In this document: piece after piece, positions 9,660 through 21,494 of the stretch
How the letters are laid out: each line of letters begins with the position of its first letter
Position numbering within the stretch: the first letter of the stretch is position 1
Source of the DNA: Scylla paramamosain
Lineage: Eukaryota > Arthropoda > Malacostraca > Decapoda > Portunidae
Assembly: GCF_035594125.1 (NCBI RefSeq)
Contig: NW_026973668.1
Coordinates: 3,976,001 to 4,040,000, forward strand
Length of the DNA: 64,000 bases
Reading direction: 5' to 3'
Position numbers and translations under genes: made by a program
Notes under the pieces: generated by a model
What the model was told of the DNA's origin: nothing
Database searches by the model: none
Seen by the model: only the letters and a program-made list of their open reading frames with translations

Positions 9660-11955
9660 TTTAGAGTGAAAGAAGACAAGATTATAGTGAATCAGGAGAG
9701 AGAGAGAGAAACATAAAAGAATCATCATAGCACCATTAGCAAAGGATATGACTGAAAAGGTAACAGACCCAGAAGATGAGATTGAAGAAGTAATAAGATT
9801 AGGTAAATAGGTGGAAGGTCAAAGCAGACCCATGAAGATAAAGTTCAGGTCCCAAGCTGCAACTAGGGGGACACTAAATGGATCCTGGAGACCGGGAAAA
9901 ATAGAGAAGTTTAAGAATACAGGGATCAGAAAAGATATGAGTGAGGATGAAAGGGAAAAAAAACAAGTGAGTTGTGGAAGGAAGCAAATAAACAAAATAA
10001 ATAAAAAATTTAAAAAGGTGAGGCAAGAATGGAGGAGGAAAGGAAATAGTTTTACTGGAAAGAAGCTGAAGAAGTGGTGGATTGCCAAGAAAGGAACTAT
10101 GAAGAAGAATTAAAAATTACATACACAAAATGTAAATGGATTATGATCTGCATAGGTGGAATTAAATGATTACTTAAGGGAGGCTACACCAGATGTGATG
10201 GGAATCAGAGAAACAAAGTTGAGTGATGGCATTGACATCAACATTGGGAAAGAAAAATGCAATATGTGGAAAAACTAAAAGGAAAGAAAAACAAGGCAGA
10301 GGAGTGATGATACTAGTGAAAAGAGACTTTGTTGCAGATGAAATGACCTTTTGAAAGAGGATTAGCAGAAGTGATGAGTGAAGGTGGAGCAGAGAGGAGG
10401 AGGCAATAAGGATTTTGCTGTGGTGTACATTCTACTAAAGACAAGTTCTTTGAGAACAGAAGAATACCATAAAAGATTAAAGATACAAAAAAGTAGTGGA
10501 GTATTTGATGAGTACCAGTGATGATAACATGACATAATTTCTATTGTAAGAATGTAAATTGGGAAGATCAGCCAGTGGAGGGAAGTGAAAAGTTGGGAGG
10601 AGAATTGTTAAGGATGGCTATGAATAACTTGATGACACAGTGGGTGGACGAAAATACTAGGTTTAGAGGAGAAGGCACGCCCTCACAGTTGGACCTAATA
10701 TTTACAAAGAAATCAAGAGTGATAGTGATAGTGGACAACAAGAGCCCAATAAGTAAAAATAATCATATAGTGGTAGAGTGTACAATGAAAGTGAGAAAAG
10801 GAATGAAAAAAGATGAAGGTATAATTATGGAGGGACAAATTTGGAAGGTTTAAGAAACTAATTTGAACATATAAACTGATGTGAGTTTGATAGAACAGTG
10901 GGAGTGGTAGAAAAGTGGAGAGTTGATAACTATATATGAAGATGTGAGGAGATTTGTGCCAAAGAAAAAAAGAGATGTTAGAAAGCAGGAGTGGTTTCAT
11001 TGGCCTGGAATGAATGGAGAAAATGAAAAACACAAGAGAATTGGGAGATATACTAGAGGGTGAGAAATGGAATGACATGATCAAAGGAGTGACTAGTTAT
11101 ATGAGCCAGTTTGCTGATGATGCAAAGCTAATAAGAAAGATGGATAAGAAGGAGGACTGTGCCACTTAGCAAGAAGATCTGAATGTAATTTGGGAGTGGA
11201 GTCAAAGATGAGAAATGGAATTTGACAAAAAAATGTGGGATACTAAAGTTTGGACATGGTAGCAAAAGACCCAAGTATTGTTACACAGTTGGAAAAGAGT
11301 TCATCGGAGTGAGGAGGAAGGAGAAAGACCTTGGAGTCATCATTACTAACAAAATGTCACCAGAGAAACATCTCAGTAGAATAACAGACAAGACCTACAA
11401 TATGCTGAGTAGTATAAAACTGCTTTTAATTACCTGGATGAGGATATGATGAGGAAATTGATTGTGATCAGAATGAGACCATAATTGGAATATGCTGCAG
11501 TGTTATGGTCTCCATGTACTAAGAGAGAAATTGGAACAAATACAGAGAGCTACAACAAAAATACCTCCTGCCTTCAACCGTATATAATATGTCATATGAG
11601 GAGAGATTGATGAAATTAAATCTCCTCACTTTGGAAGAGAGAAGAAAGAGAAATCTGATTGCAATGTACAAGATCATGTCAAGAGTTGAGAAATTAGATT
11701 GTGGGGACCTGGTGGTGAGAGATTACAGAAGTGTAAAAGGACATGACCTGAAGGTGAAGAAGGGAATGTGCAGAATGGATATAAAAAGAACAGATTTCCA
11801 CAACAAATTGTTGGAGTTTGGAATGAATTGGAAAGAGACAGTACATACTAGGACAATACACAATTTTAAAGATACTGGATAACAGTAAATATCGAGACAG
11901 GACAGCAAGAGCATAGACTCCTCCTCCCATAAACCACAGCTAGGTAAATACATAC
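9660..11955 (+). pseudogene. LINE family A copy A1 with internal deletion in RT
   Basis: Family A layout is visible: an ORF1-type segment at about 9780-10113 (SRPMKIKFRSQA, rich in basic residues), endonuclease remnants at 10140-10850 (PSQLDLIFTKK, then KNNHIVVE near the catalytic histidine), then the RT from QFADDAKLIRK (about 11110) through KDLGVIITNK to MSYEERLMKL, with LEERRKRNLI near 11640. The RT fingers and first palm blocks are missing between about 11050 and 11100. The copy ends at ctaggtaaataca and runs straight into a CA array. Many stops and shifts make it non-functional. Confidence 0.75.
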
Positions 11956-11973
11956 ATGCATGCATGCACGCAT

Positions 11974-12054
<81 letters not shown>
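11956..12054 (+). repeat. (CA)n array at the 3' end of LINE A1
   Basis: A short tract of catg-type units followed by about 38 CA units, beginning directly after the family A terminal sequence ctaggtaaataca. The array occupies the position of a LINE tail. Confidence 0.9.
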
Positions 12055-12057
<3 letters not shown>

Positions 12058-12058
<1 letters not shown>

Positions 12059-13735
12059 ATATGGAGGAGAAAGGGCCTATGAGAGATATAAAAGTGCAAG
12101 AAATGAATGTACAAAGAAGGGAAATGAAGCAGAAATTGATTATCAAAAGGATATAATAAACAAATATAAAGACAAACCCAAGCTATTCTATAGTTATATT
12201 AAAAGCAAGACTAAAGTGAGATAAAATGCTGTGTCTTGAAAGATGAAGGAAAAAAAATCATACTGAAGAGAAATATGTTAGATACTAAATAAGAAATTCT
12301 AATCAGTATTCACAAATGAAAAAGCATTTCTGGAAGAGCAAAATAGAGATCCAGAAAAGAAACATTGGATAACTTAGTAATAAGTTGTGAAGAAATAGAA
12401 TCAGAGATGGAAGCATTGGACAAAAACAATGCTATGGGTCCTGATGGCATTTCTTGCTGGGTATTGAATGAATGTGCAAAAGAATTAAGTAAGCCATAAA
12501 CCAATCAGTGTAAGATTCCCTAAAGCAGGGGAAGCTGCCAGAAAGTTGGAAATGAGCAGACATAGTACTGCTGTTTAAGAAAAGAAACAGAGAGAATCTT
12601 CTCAACTATAGGCTTGTTTCTTTAACAAGTGTAGTATGCAAAGTCATGGAAGGAATTGTAAGGAAGAACTGGATAGATCACATAGAAGGTAACAAACTAT
12701 TATCAGATAAACAATTAGGTTTTGGAAAAGGAAGATCCTGTGTATCAGACTTGTTAAGCTATTACACCAAAATTAAAAAAAAAATAAAAAAATGCAAGAA
12801 AGAGATGGGTGGGTAGATAGTATTTACCTGGATTAAAAAAAAAAAGCCTTTGACAGAGCTCCTCATCAGAGGCTTATCAGGAAGTTAGAAATCTATGGAG
12901 GTGTTCAAAGAAATAAATCAAAACGGATTGAAATTTTTTTAAAAGAAAGAAAAATGAGAACAACATTGAGAGGGAAATACTCTACTTGGAAGGATGTAAC
13001 TAGTGGAGTTCTGCAAGGCTCTGTATTAGCACCAATTATGTTCCTGATTTATGTAACTGATATGCCTGAAGTAATTAGAGAATGGAGCTACATGAACATG
13101 TTTGTTGAAGATGCCAAAATTCAAAGAACTGTAAATAATTAAGACTGCTCTAGAGAGCTGCAAGATGACCCAAATAATTTGACTGAATGGAGCTATAAAT
13201 GGCAGGTAGAATTTAATGCAAATAATTATCATGCCTAGAATTTTGGAAGAAACAAGTCACGACCAGAATGGTAGAGAATATACACTTAAAAAAAACATAT
13301 TTCCAAACTGGAGAAAGTCCAAAAGGCAGCATCAAGAATGGTACCATCCCTTAGAGGGTTAAGCTATGAAGAAAGATTAGAAAAGTTGAATTTATCCAAA
13401 TTAGACGATAGAAGAATAAGAGGTGATATGATCATGATGTATAAATGCTTGATGGAAAAAGAAAAGATTGACTTAGCAAATTTGTTTACAAAAGGAAATG
13501 AAATATTAAGAGAACATAAAATGAAACAAAAAATAAAAGGAGACAAAGACATACAAAAATATACTTTTCCAAATAGAGCAATAGATTATGGAATTCACTG
13601 CCAGAAGAGGTAGTGTATGCAAACAGTATACATAAATTTAAAGAAAAAATATGATGAATAGTTACTAAAAGATGGGACATTATGAGGATGACTCAATCCT
13701 GTAAAAAATACAGATAGGTAAATACACACATACAC
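12058..13735 (+). pseudogene. LINE family A copy A2, 5'-truncated
   Basis: It begins in the linker between endonuclease and RT (ERYKSARNE, then PKLFYSYIKSK near 12175). It passes through the RT fingers (ALDKNNAMGPDGIS near 12420), LNYRLVSLTSVV (about 12600), LGFGKGRSC (about 12715), SGVLQGSVLAP (about 13005) and a damaged active site reading FVEDAK instead of FADDAK (about 13100), to the terminal LSYEERLEKLNL (about 13360). It ends at gataggtaaatacacaca. The aspartate-to-glutamate change at the catalytic pair, plus several stops, makes it inactive. Confidence 0.78.
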
Positions 13736-14600
13736 ATGATGAGAGTGATTATTAGAGAAAAGTCTTCTCGTTGGAAGGAAGTTATCTGTGGGGTCCCACA
13801 AGGATCATTATTGGATTGGTCCCTATCATGTTTACAATATATATTAATGATATGGATGAGGGATTTAGTAGTTAAATGAGTCTCTGCTGATGATAATAAG
13901 CTATTAAGAAGAATGGGTAAAGAGGACAATTGTGAAATGTTGACCTTGATAAAATTTGAGAATGGAGCTGCAAATGGAAATTGGAATTCAAGAAATACAG
14001 TGTAATGGAGTTTGGAAAGAGTAAGCAGAGGATTTCAGGGCAATATAAACTTGGAGGAGAAATAATAAAGAAATCAAAGTCAGAAAGAGATCTGGGAGTA
14101 TTTGTAGCAGATAACATGCCATCAGAGAAACACAAATAAAAATGTAAAAGAGATTTACAAAACTTTTGAAAAATATAAGAATGGCATTTACCCACATGGA
14201 AATGAAAAGAAATGGTAAAGAAATTGACACTAGTCACTCTGATAAGGCCAAGACTGGAATATGCAGCAGCAGTGTGGTCACCAAGCACAAAAAGGAACAT
14301 CAAGGAGCTTGAAAGGGTTCAAAGACCAGCAACAAATTAGCTCCAAGCTTATTGGAAATATCATATGAGGAGAAGCTATCAAAACTGGAATTGACAACCC
14401 TGAAATAAAGAAGGGAAAGAGGAGACTTGATTGCAATTTATAGAATCATGAAGAATATAGTGTTCTGATAGAGATAGACCTAAAAATAGAGAGGACCTTG
14501 ATAAAGAAGACCTAATAACGTGGGACATGAAAGATACAAGAGGACATGGAAGAAAGATAAAAAAAAGAAAAATTGTTACAGAAAGAATATGAAAATGAAC
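13736..14600 (+). pseudogene. LINE family A copy A3, RT C-terminal part
   Basis: Starts abruptly at the block VIIREKSSRWKEVICGVPQGS (about 13745-13805), directly after the CA tail of A2. It continues through SADDNKLLRR near 13890, DLGVFVADNMPSEK near 14090 and RPRLEYAAAVWSPS near 14250, to SYEEKLSKLEL near 14365. The 3' CA tail seen in other copies is absent. Its head abuts the tail of A2. Confidence 0.7.
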
Positions 14601-14788
14601 AGCTTTCAAAATCTTTATCTTTATCTCTTCCTTCAGTAATTGTGCATCATCTGCAGACAAGCTCATGTAGTTGGTTATCCCTGTCCACCATGTCATTTTT
14701 ATATAAAGCAAACACAACTGGTGCTGGAACAAATCCCTTGGGGAACTGCTAAATACTGTGCCCTATTTTGATGTCTGATTTTTAATAA

Positions 14789-14896
<108 letters not shown>

Positions 14897-14985
14897 CATT
14901 TTAAGAGTCCATCCTTTAATCCAATATTCTAGATTTTCAAAATCAGCCTCTGGTGAGGCACGATTTGTTTGTTTGTTTATAAATT

Positions 14986-15111
<126 letters not shown>

Positions 15112-16116
15112 CAACAATCTCTTTTATCATGTCTAAGTAGAAACATACAAGTTAGTAGCACATGATTTAGTCTCCTTTAAGGGCTCCATTTATTTGTTCT
15201 TTGTTGGTCTTTGATAGATTTAACAACTACACTTGTTAGTGATACTAGTCTATAATTTGGTGGCTCTTTCTTATCACATCTTGTATGCATTGGTATATCT
15301 TCTCTTTTCCAATCCTGAGAAACCTTACTGTCTCTGAGGGAGGTTACAATAATACAATTTATTTTCTCTGTAAATTGATCATTGCATTTCTTCAATAACT
15401 CCCCAAAAATTTTATATGGGTCTTATACCTTTACCTCATCCAGTTTCTTCATTATATTTTTTGTTCATCTACCTATATTCTGGTCAACACCTTATCTTTT
15501 TCTATACCATTTGGTTTTACAAACTTCCTTTCTCTTATAAAAAAAAAGAACAGTTTGGAAACTTACATTTATCTTGCCTGCCATAGCCATTAAATCCTCA
15601 TAAATTGTTCTCTTTACTTTTTATTTGTTTTCTCATTGCAAGAAACTATGAATTATTATGACATCAATGTTTTCAGCTTTAATGCAAGTAACAAAGTCCA
15701 CATGGTTTCTCATCATTGATGGAGCTCCATTATTGTACACAGCAAAGCAATTCTTCCAGTCTACATCATATTTCTTGAAAAAAAAAAATTGAAACATGTT
15801 AAAGATGTCTTACTTACTAGTGGTACTTTACAAGGTATTGCAGAGATAAATTCTTCCAAAATGTCATCTTCTTCTTTGTACTTTACAAAAACCACCGGTT
15901 CTGGATCACCTGCAATGTCCACGGATTCATCAGTTTGCAGAGAAAATTTTCTTGCTTTTTTTCAGTACCATAATGAACTCAAACTAAATACATTCTGAAA
16001 TAAGATCAATTCTACATTTTAGTAGTATTGATTCAATTTTGTTGACAATATCTGCTTTAACAAGAGTCTTCATCGTTGCTGTTGCTGCTGAATTCATCAG
16101 CTTCTCTCCAATGTTA

Positions 16117-16246
<130 letters not shown>

Positions 16247-16889
16247 ATGTCACTGCAAAGGATGCCAAGGAAGCTTTTCTCCAGAGGAAAAACTGAACTA
16301 TAGGGAGCATCTATCCAACTTCATTTAACTTTTTTTTTTTTTATCTTTCGAGTAACTCAGTTGGGTTTCAAGAAATTTTGGATGGACTGTTTGCAAATGA
16401 TGCTTCAACTTATTTTCCTTCATAGATTCATTGGTAAAGACTTGCAGGTACTAAATATACTGAGGATGTACATTCCCAGGTTGTTATCTCATCTCAAGGC
16501 AGAAACAGACAGGCAGAGGTAGAGACAGACAGACTTATCAGACAGAAGCAAAGAGGGCCTTTAGGTGTGTGTGGGAGGGGGAAGACATGTATGAGTTATT
16601 ATAATAAACAGAAATAAGTGTGTGAGGTAGTGAAGGCCTTTTGAGTGCTTAGGCCGCAGCATTGCAGACACAACTGAACTCTCATTCAGGCTCTTGCTGA
16701 CTGCTCAGTGATCAGAAACAAATATTATACATGAAAGCTGCTCACACTACAGATGGTATTACACTAATATTGGTGCTGTACGAGTATTACCGTGTTTCTT
16801 TTGTTAGTAAGCATCCTGTAGAATCTTTACACTGTCCTACTGGAGTATAACAGCTACATTACTCAAAATCATTATGTGAACAGCTGTGA

Positions 16890-16990
16890 ATTCATTTATT
16901 TATTTGTTTATTTATTATTTATTTATTTATTTATTTATATATTTATTTATTTATTTTATTTATCTATTTTATTTATTTATTATTTCTTTT
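16890..16990. repeat. (TTTA)n-rich low-complexity tract
   Basis: Imperfect ttta units for about 100 bases, followed by a T-rich run. No coding signal. Confidence 0.9.
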
Positions 16991-17109
16991 TCTTTTTTTT
17001 TCTTTATACCTTCCCATGACCCTCAGAAAAACCCTTGCAATCCTCATTTGGGTTGTGACTATGGGTTTGGGAACCACTGTTCTAAGCTATATAAAGTCTG
17101 CTTTGCTAT

Positions 17110-17860
17110 AATTAAACCTTCTGCTTTTGTCTTTTGTTTTCTATTTCCTTTTCATCCTTTACTTTAGATTCAGTTTCAACATGATCTCTCTTCTAAGGGA
17201 CACTCTCTAACTTGACATCTTCAGTATATTCTGGTTCTTTATTAAATAGTTGATCAAGTGTAGCTGGTGCCCCTTCATCTTCAAATCATGTGCTTTCCTT
17301 TACCTATTGTGTCAATGAATCATTGTCAATTTCAACAAAATATTTCTCCAAGACTTTTCTTCCTTTTGTATATCATGCCTCCCAGCACTTTATCATAGTT
17401 AAAATCCCTCAACACTATTGTATTTTCTTTCTGTTATTAATAACCCCTCTAAACATATATATATGTATCCATTATAATTTTTTCTTATAATACTCTTAGC
17501 TCCAACAATTGGTGTTCACTGACACATACCATTTTGTAAATTCTCTTTTTCCTCTCCTTTCTGGATTCTTGCCAGACACCTGCCATATGCAGCAAAAGTG
17601 TATGTACTATTTCATTCTTCTTTACTAAGAACTTTTTTCTCTTCCTTTTGTCTGTGTTGTATTTCTCTTCCACGTGCTGTAATTATCTCTCCCAATATTT
17701 ATTGCCTCCACTATATCACATTATTTAGTTTTGACTAGTTCCACAATATTAGGCTTCTTCCATCAGTGCTGATGTGATAGCATTTATATTTCTATATGTT
17801 ATACTCCAATTTTCATCTCCCCCTTTTGCTCCTGTCTATTTTCTTTTATATGTTTGTACT
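17110..17860 (-). pseudogene. Decayed LINE endonuclease region
   Basis: Broken frames on the - strand give blocks in the order of an apurinic endonuclease domain: YRNINAI near 17790, NYSTWKRNT near 17660 (the tyrosine-tryptophan block after ETKL), DFNYDKVL near 17400 (the GDFN block), and ATLDQLFNKEPEY near 17260 with KRDHVE near 17190 (the LDLVFT...SDH block). It may be the 5' half of the same - strand LINE whose RT is at 14605-15625, now separated from it by the hAT relic. Each block is weak on its own; the order is what supports the call. Confidence 0.5.
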
Positions 17861-17890
17861 GCTTCTATGGTCTCATGTCCATAACATTCC

Positions 17891-18032
<142 letters not shown>

Positions 18033-18284
18033 AAAGCCTTGGTTCTTAGTTTGTTTAGTTCAGCTCTCTTGTTCATTTAGGTTTCTTATCCAGACAAATT
18101 TTTCCTGTCCTTAGTTAGGTCCAGTTTCTATGCTCTGTGCCAGGATTTTTTGTATTTTCTCAGCTTCACATAAGAACCTGGACTAATCCTAATCAATGTT
18201 TTCCAATTTTTATGTATTTTCCAGTTCTGTGGATTTCTGTTGCATTCACTATATTTTTTCTTTTTTTTTTTGTACTTGCCTCAC

Positions 18285-18303
18285 AGTGTGTGTGTGTGTG
18301 TTT
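18285..18303 (-). repeat. Short (CA)n tail of LINE A5
   Basis: A gtgtgtgtgtgtgtgttta stretch on +, that is taaacacacacacacacac on the coding strand, at the 3' end of copy A5. It is the same position and seed as the CA arrays after copies A1 and A6. Confidence 0.75.
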
Positions 18304-21300
18304 ACACTTACCCAGCTGTATTGTACACGGCATGAACCAAAGCTCATTTTGTCCTGTCTCCATAACAATATTTATCCAGTTTCTCTTTAAAAATGTGTAC
18401 ACCATTTGCCACAACCACCTCTTCCTTCAAATCATTCCAGACTTCAATAGTTCTATACAGGAAGCTGTATTTCTTGATGTTGCTTAAACATCCACTCATC
18501 TTTATTTTCTTCCCATGCCCCATCATCTGTCTCTATCCCTCCATCTGTGGTACCAAGTCATTTTTGTCTATTCTTTCTATATTGTTTACTAATTTGTACA
18601 TTGTTATTAGGTCTCTGCTTTCTCTTCTCTCTTGTAGTGTTAGTAAACCCATCTCTTCAGGTCTTTCTTCATAGCTAAAGTTTTTAAATTCTTGTACCAT
18701 CTTTGTCACTATCGTCTGTATTCTTTCCAATTTCCATGTATCTTTTTTTCTGTGTGGAGCCCAAACTACTGCTGCATATTCCAATTTAGGACGTATCATG
18801 CTTGTTATAATTTTCTTCGTAATTTCTTTATCTAAATAGTTAAATGCCACATTAATATTTGTTAACAAGCTCAATGTAGAGCCGAATATCCCGTTTGTCT
18901 CTTTCAGGTGATACTGTGTTCTGAATCATTACTCACAAATCTTTTTCTTATTACTTTTGGTTATTATTTCTCCTCCCATTTTATACTTCCATGAAGGTCT
19001 TTTTACTTTTTCCTATTTCCAACATGTGGCATTTTCTGGCATTAAATTCTAGTTTCTATTTTTGGCTCCATGCATGTATCTTGTCAATATCCTTTTGTTA
19101 CTCCTTGCAGTCATTTTCATCCTTTATTATTTTCATTATTTTTGCATCATCAGGAAGCAGGCTTATATAACTATTTAGATCCTCTGTCATATCATTTACA
19201 TATATTTCAAAACATAATAGGTGCCAACACAGATCCATATGATATCCCACTTGCCATTTTGCACCAACTTGAATTAGTACCTCTGATTACTGTTCTCGTT
19301 TCCCTCCCTTGTAAATAATCCTCCATCCATCTTAATGTTGCTCCCTTTAGTTCTCCTCCATTCTCTAGCTTCCACTTAAGGCTTTTGTGGAGAACTTTAT
19401 CAAAATGCTTTTTTAAGATCCAGGTATACCACATCAACCCATCTGTGCCTCTCTTGCACTCCATCTATTACTCTTGTATAGAAGCACAGTAGATTTGTGA
19501 CACAGGATAACCCTTTCCTGAATCCAAATTGCTTTTCTGTAATTATCTTCTCATCTTCTAGATATTCCACTTATCTATCTTTAATTACTATTTCACAAAG
19601 CTTGCTTACAATACTTGTTAGTGACACTGGCCTTTAATTTAATGGTTACATTTTACTTTTCCCTTTGTATATTGACACTATGTTACCTCTTTTCCATTCC
19701 CTTGGTACTTTTCCTTCTCTCAATGAGCTATTAATTATATCCCATATGGGTTCTTCCATTTGTTCTCTGAGGTGTTAATTATATTCCATATGGGTTCTTC
19801 CATTTGTTCTCTGCATTCTTTTAATATCCATCCATTTACTTGATCTGGTCCCATACCTCATCTAACATCCAGCTCTTCCAGCAGTTTCTTGATTTCTTGT
19901 CTCTTCTTGTTTCTCCCATATTCCCTCATTCTGTGATACCACTTTCAGTGCCACAAATTCAGTTTCCTTTGCAAACACAGATTGAAAACTCTCATTCATT
20001 AGTTGACTCATCTCCTCAGTAGTTTCATGAATTCTTCCTTCCCTTTTTAACTTGTTTATGCCATCCTTATGTTTCATTTTCCCATTTACATATCTGAAGA
20101 AGAGTTTGGGTTCTTGCATTTTCTTACTATGTCAATTTCAAGGTTTCTTTCTTCTTCTCTTTTTATTATACTATATTCACCCCTTGCCTTTCTGTAGCCT
20201 TTAGCTTTTCTGTTCAGTTGTCTCATAATTTTCTTCCATGACCTGATGACCTGTCTTTTTTATATATACACACCTGGCATTATACCATTCACGTTTCCCA
20301 ATTTTCCCTTTATAACTTGGCACAAACTGTTGTGCTCCTTCTCTTTACTTGCTCAAAAATATCTCATAATTTTTATTGTACTTCTTTACCTTCAAATAGC
20401 TCATTCCAGTTAATTTTTCTATAAAATTTATTAAGTTCTGCAAAGTTTGCCTTAGCATAGTTCTGTCTCCCACTTCTGTATTGTTTTTTCCTATGCAATA
20501 CTTTTTTCCTCCTGTGGTACTCATTCTATTATCACATGATTGCTTCTTCCCATTGGATTCAGACAATGTATACTTGGTCTATTTTCTTGGATTTTTGTAA
20601 ACACTAAGTCCAACTGTGATGGTTCTTCTTCTCTGCATCTTGTAGGCTCATTCACCCACTGTCTCATTGTATTCACCATCATGGTTTACATTAGTTCTTC
20701 ACTTCATGACCCGACATTTTCTTTCACTTCCAGTGCCTCCCAATTATTTCCTTTAGTGATGAAGTCGACTACTAAGAGTAATTTGTTATTTTTCCTTATC
20801 ATTTCTTGTTTTTAGGTGCATACTTTCAAATTTATTGGTCTCCCATGCATTACTTTTTGGTGGTATGTATATCACAATGATTTTCCTTTTTCCACATCCT
20901 TTCATCTTAATCACAACACTCAATGTTTCTGCCATTCCATCACCATATTCCACTTGCTCAACAACAATATCCTCTTTTACCAATATCATCACTCCTCCTC
21001 CTTTTCCTTTCCTATCTTTCCTCCATGTCCTATATTCTTCCTTTCCAAATCCTAACTTTATTTCCTCTTTTAGTTTGGTTTCTGCTAAACATACCACATC
21101 TGGTTTATTATTCTTTAAGTAGTCTGTAAGTTCTAATAGGCTCAACACCAAACTGTCTACATTAGTTTACATAATCTTTAAATTTCTGCTTGGTGATCTT
21201 CTGTGACATCTCTGTGCCACCATTTCCTCAATTTTATGTCCACAGCTTTCTAGGTGGATATTCTTGCTAGTTCCTGTGTTCTCACCTTGTTTTTTGACAG

Positions 21301-21494
21301 GCCCTCTACTTTCAGTTTCTTCAGTTTACTTCTTCATTCATGCCTCTTTTTATCCATGTTTCCTTCATTCCTTCTACTTTTGCAAGTTTTTATGTTCTTT
21401 GCAAGACACATTCCACTGCTGTTTGTGACATGAATCTTATTTTCATTGGTCTTGTTCCATTTTCATTGTACTTTCTGATCCTGTTAAGCTCTTC

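Noticed and set aside
17110..17860. Reading the endonuclease relic and LINE A4 as one element split by a clean hAT insertion
   Set aside because: The hAT relic lacks its 3' half and second end, so a simple insertion does not explain the junction at 15626; only the possibility is noted.
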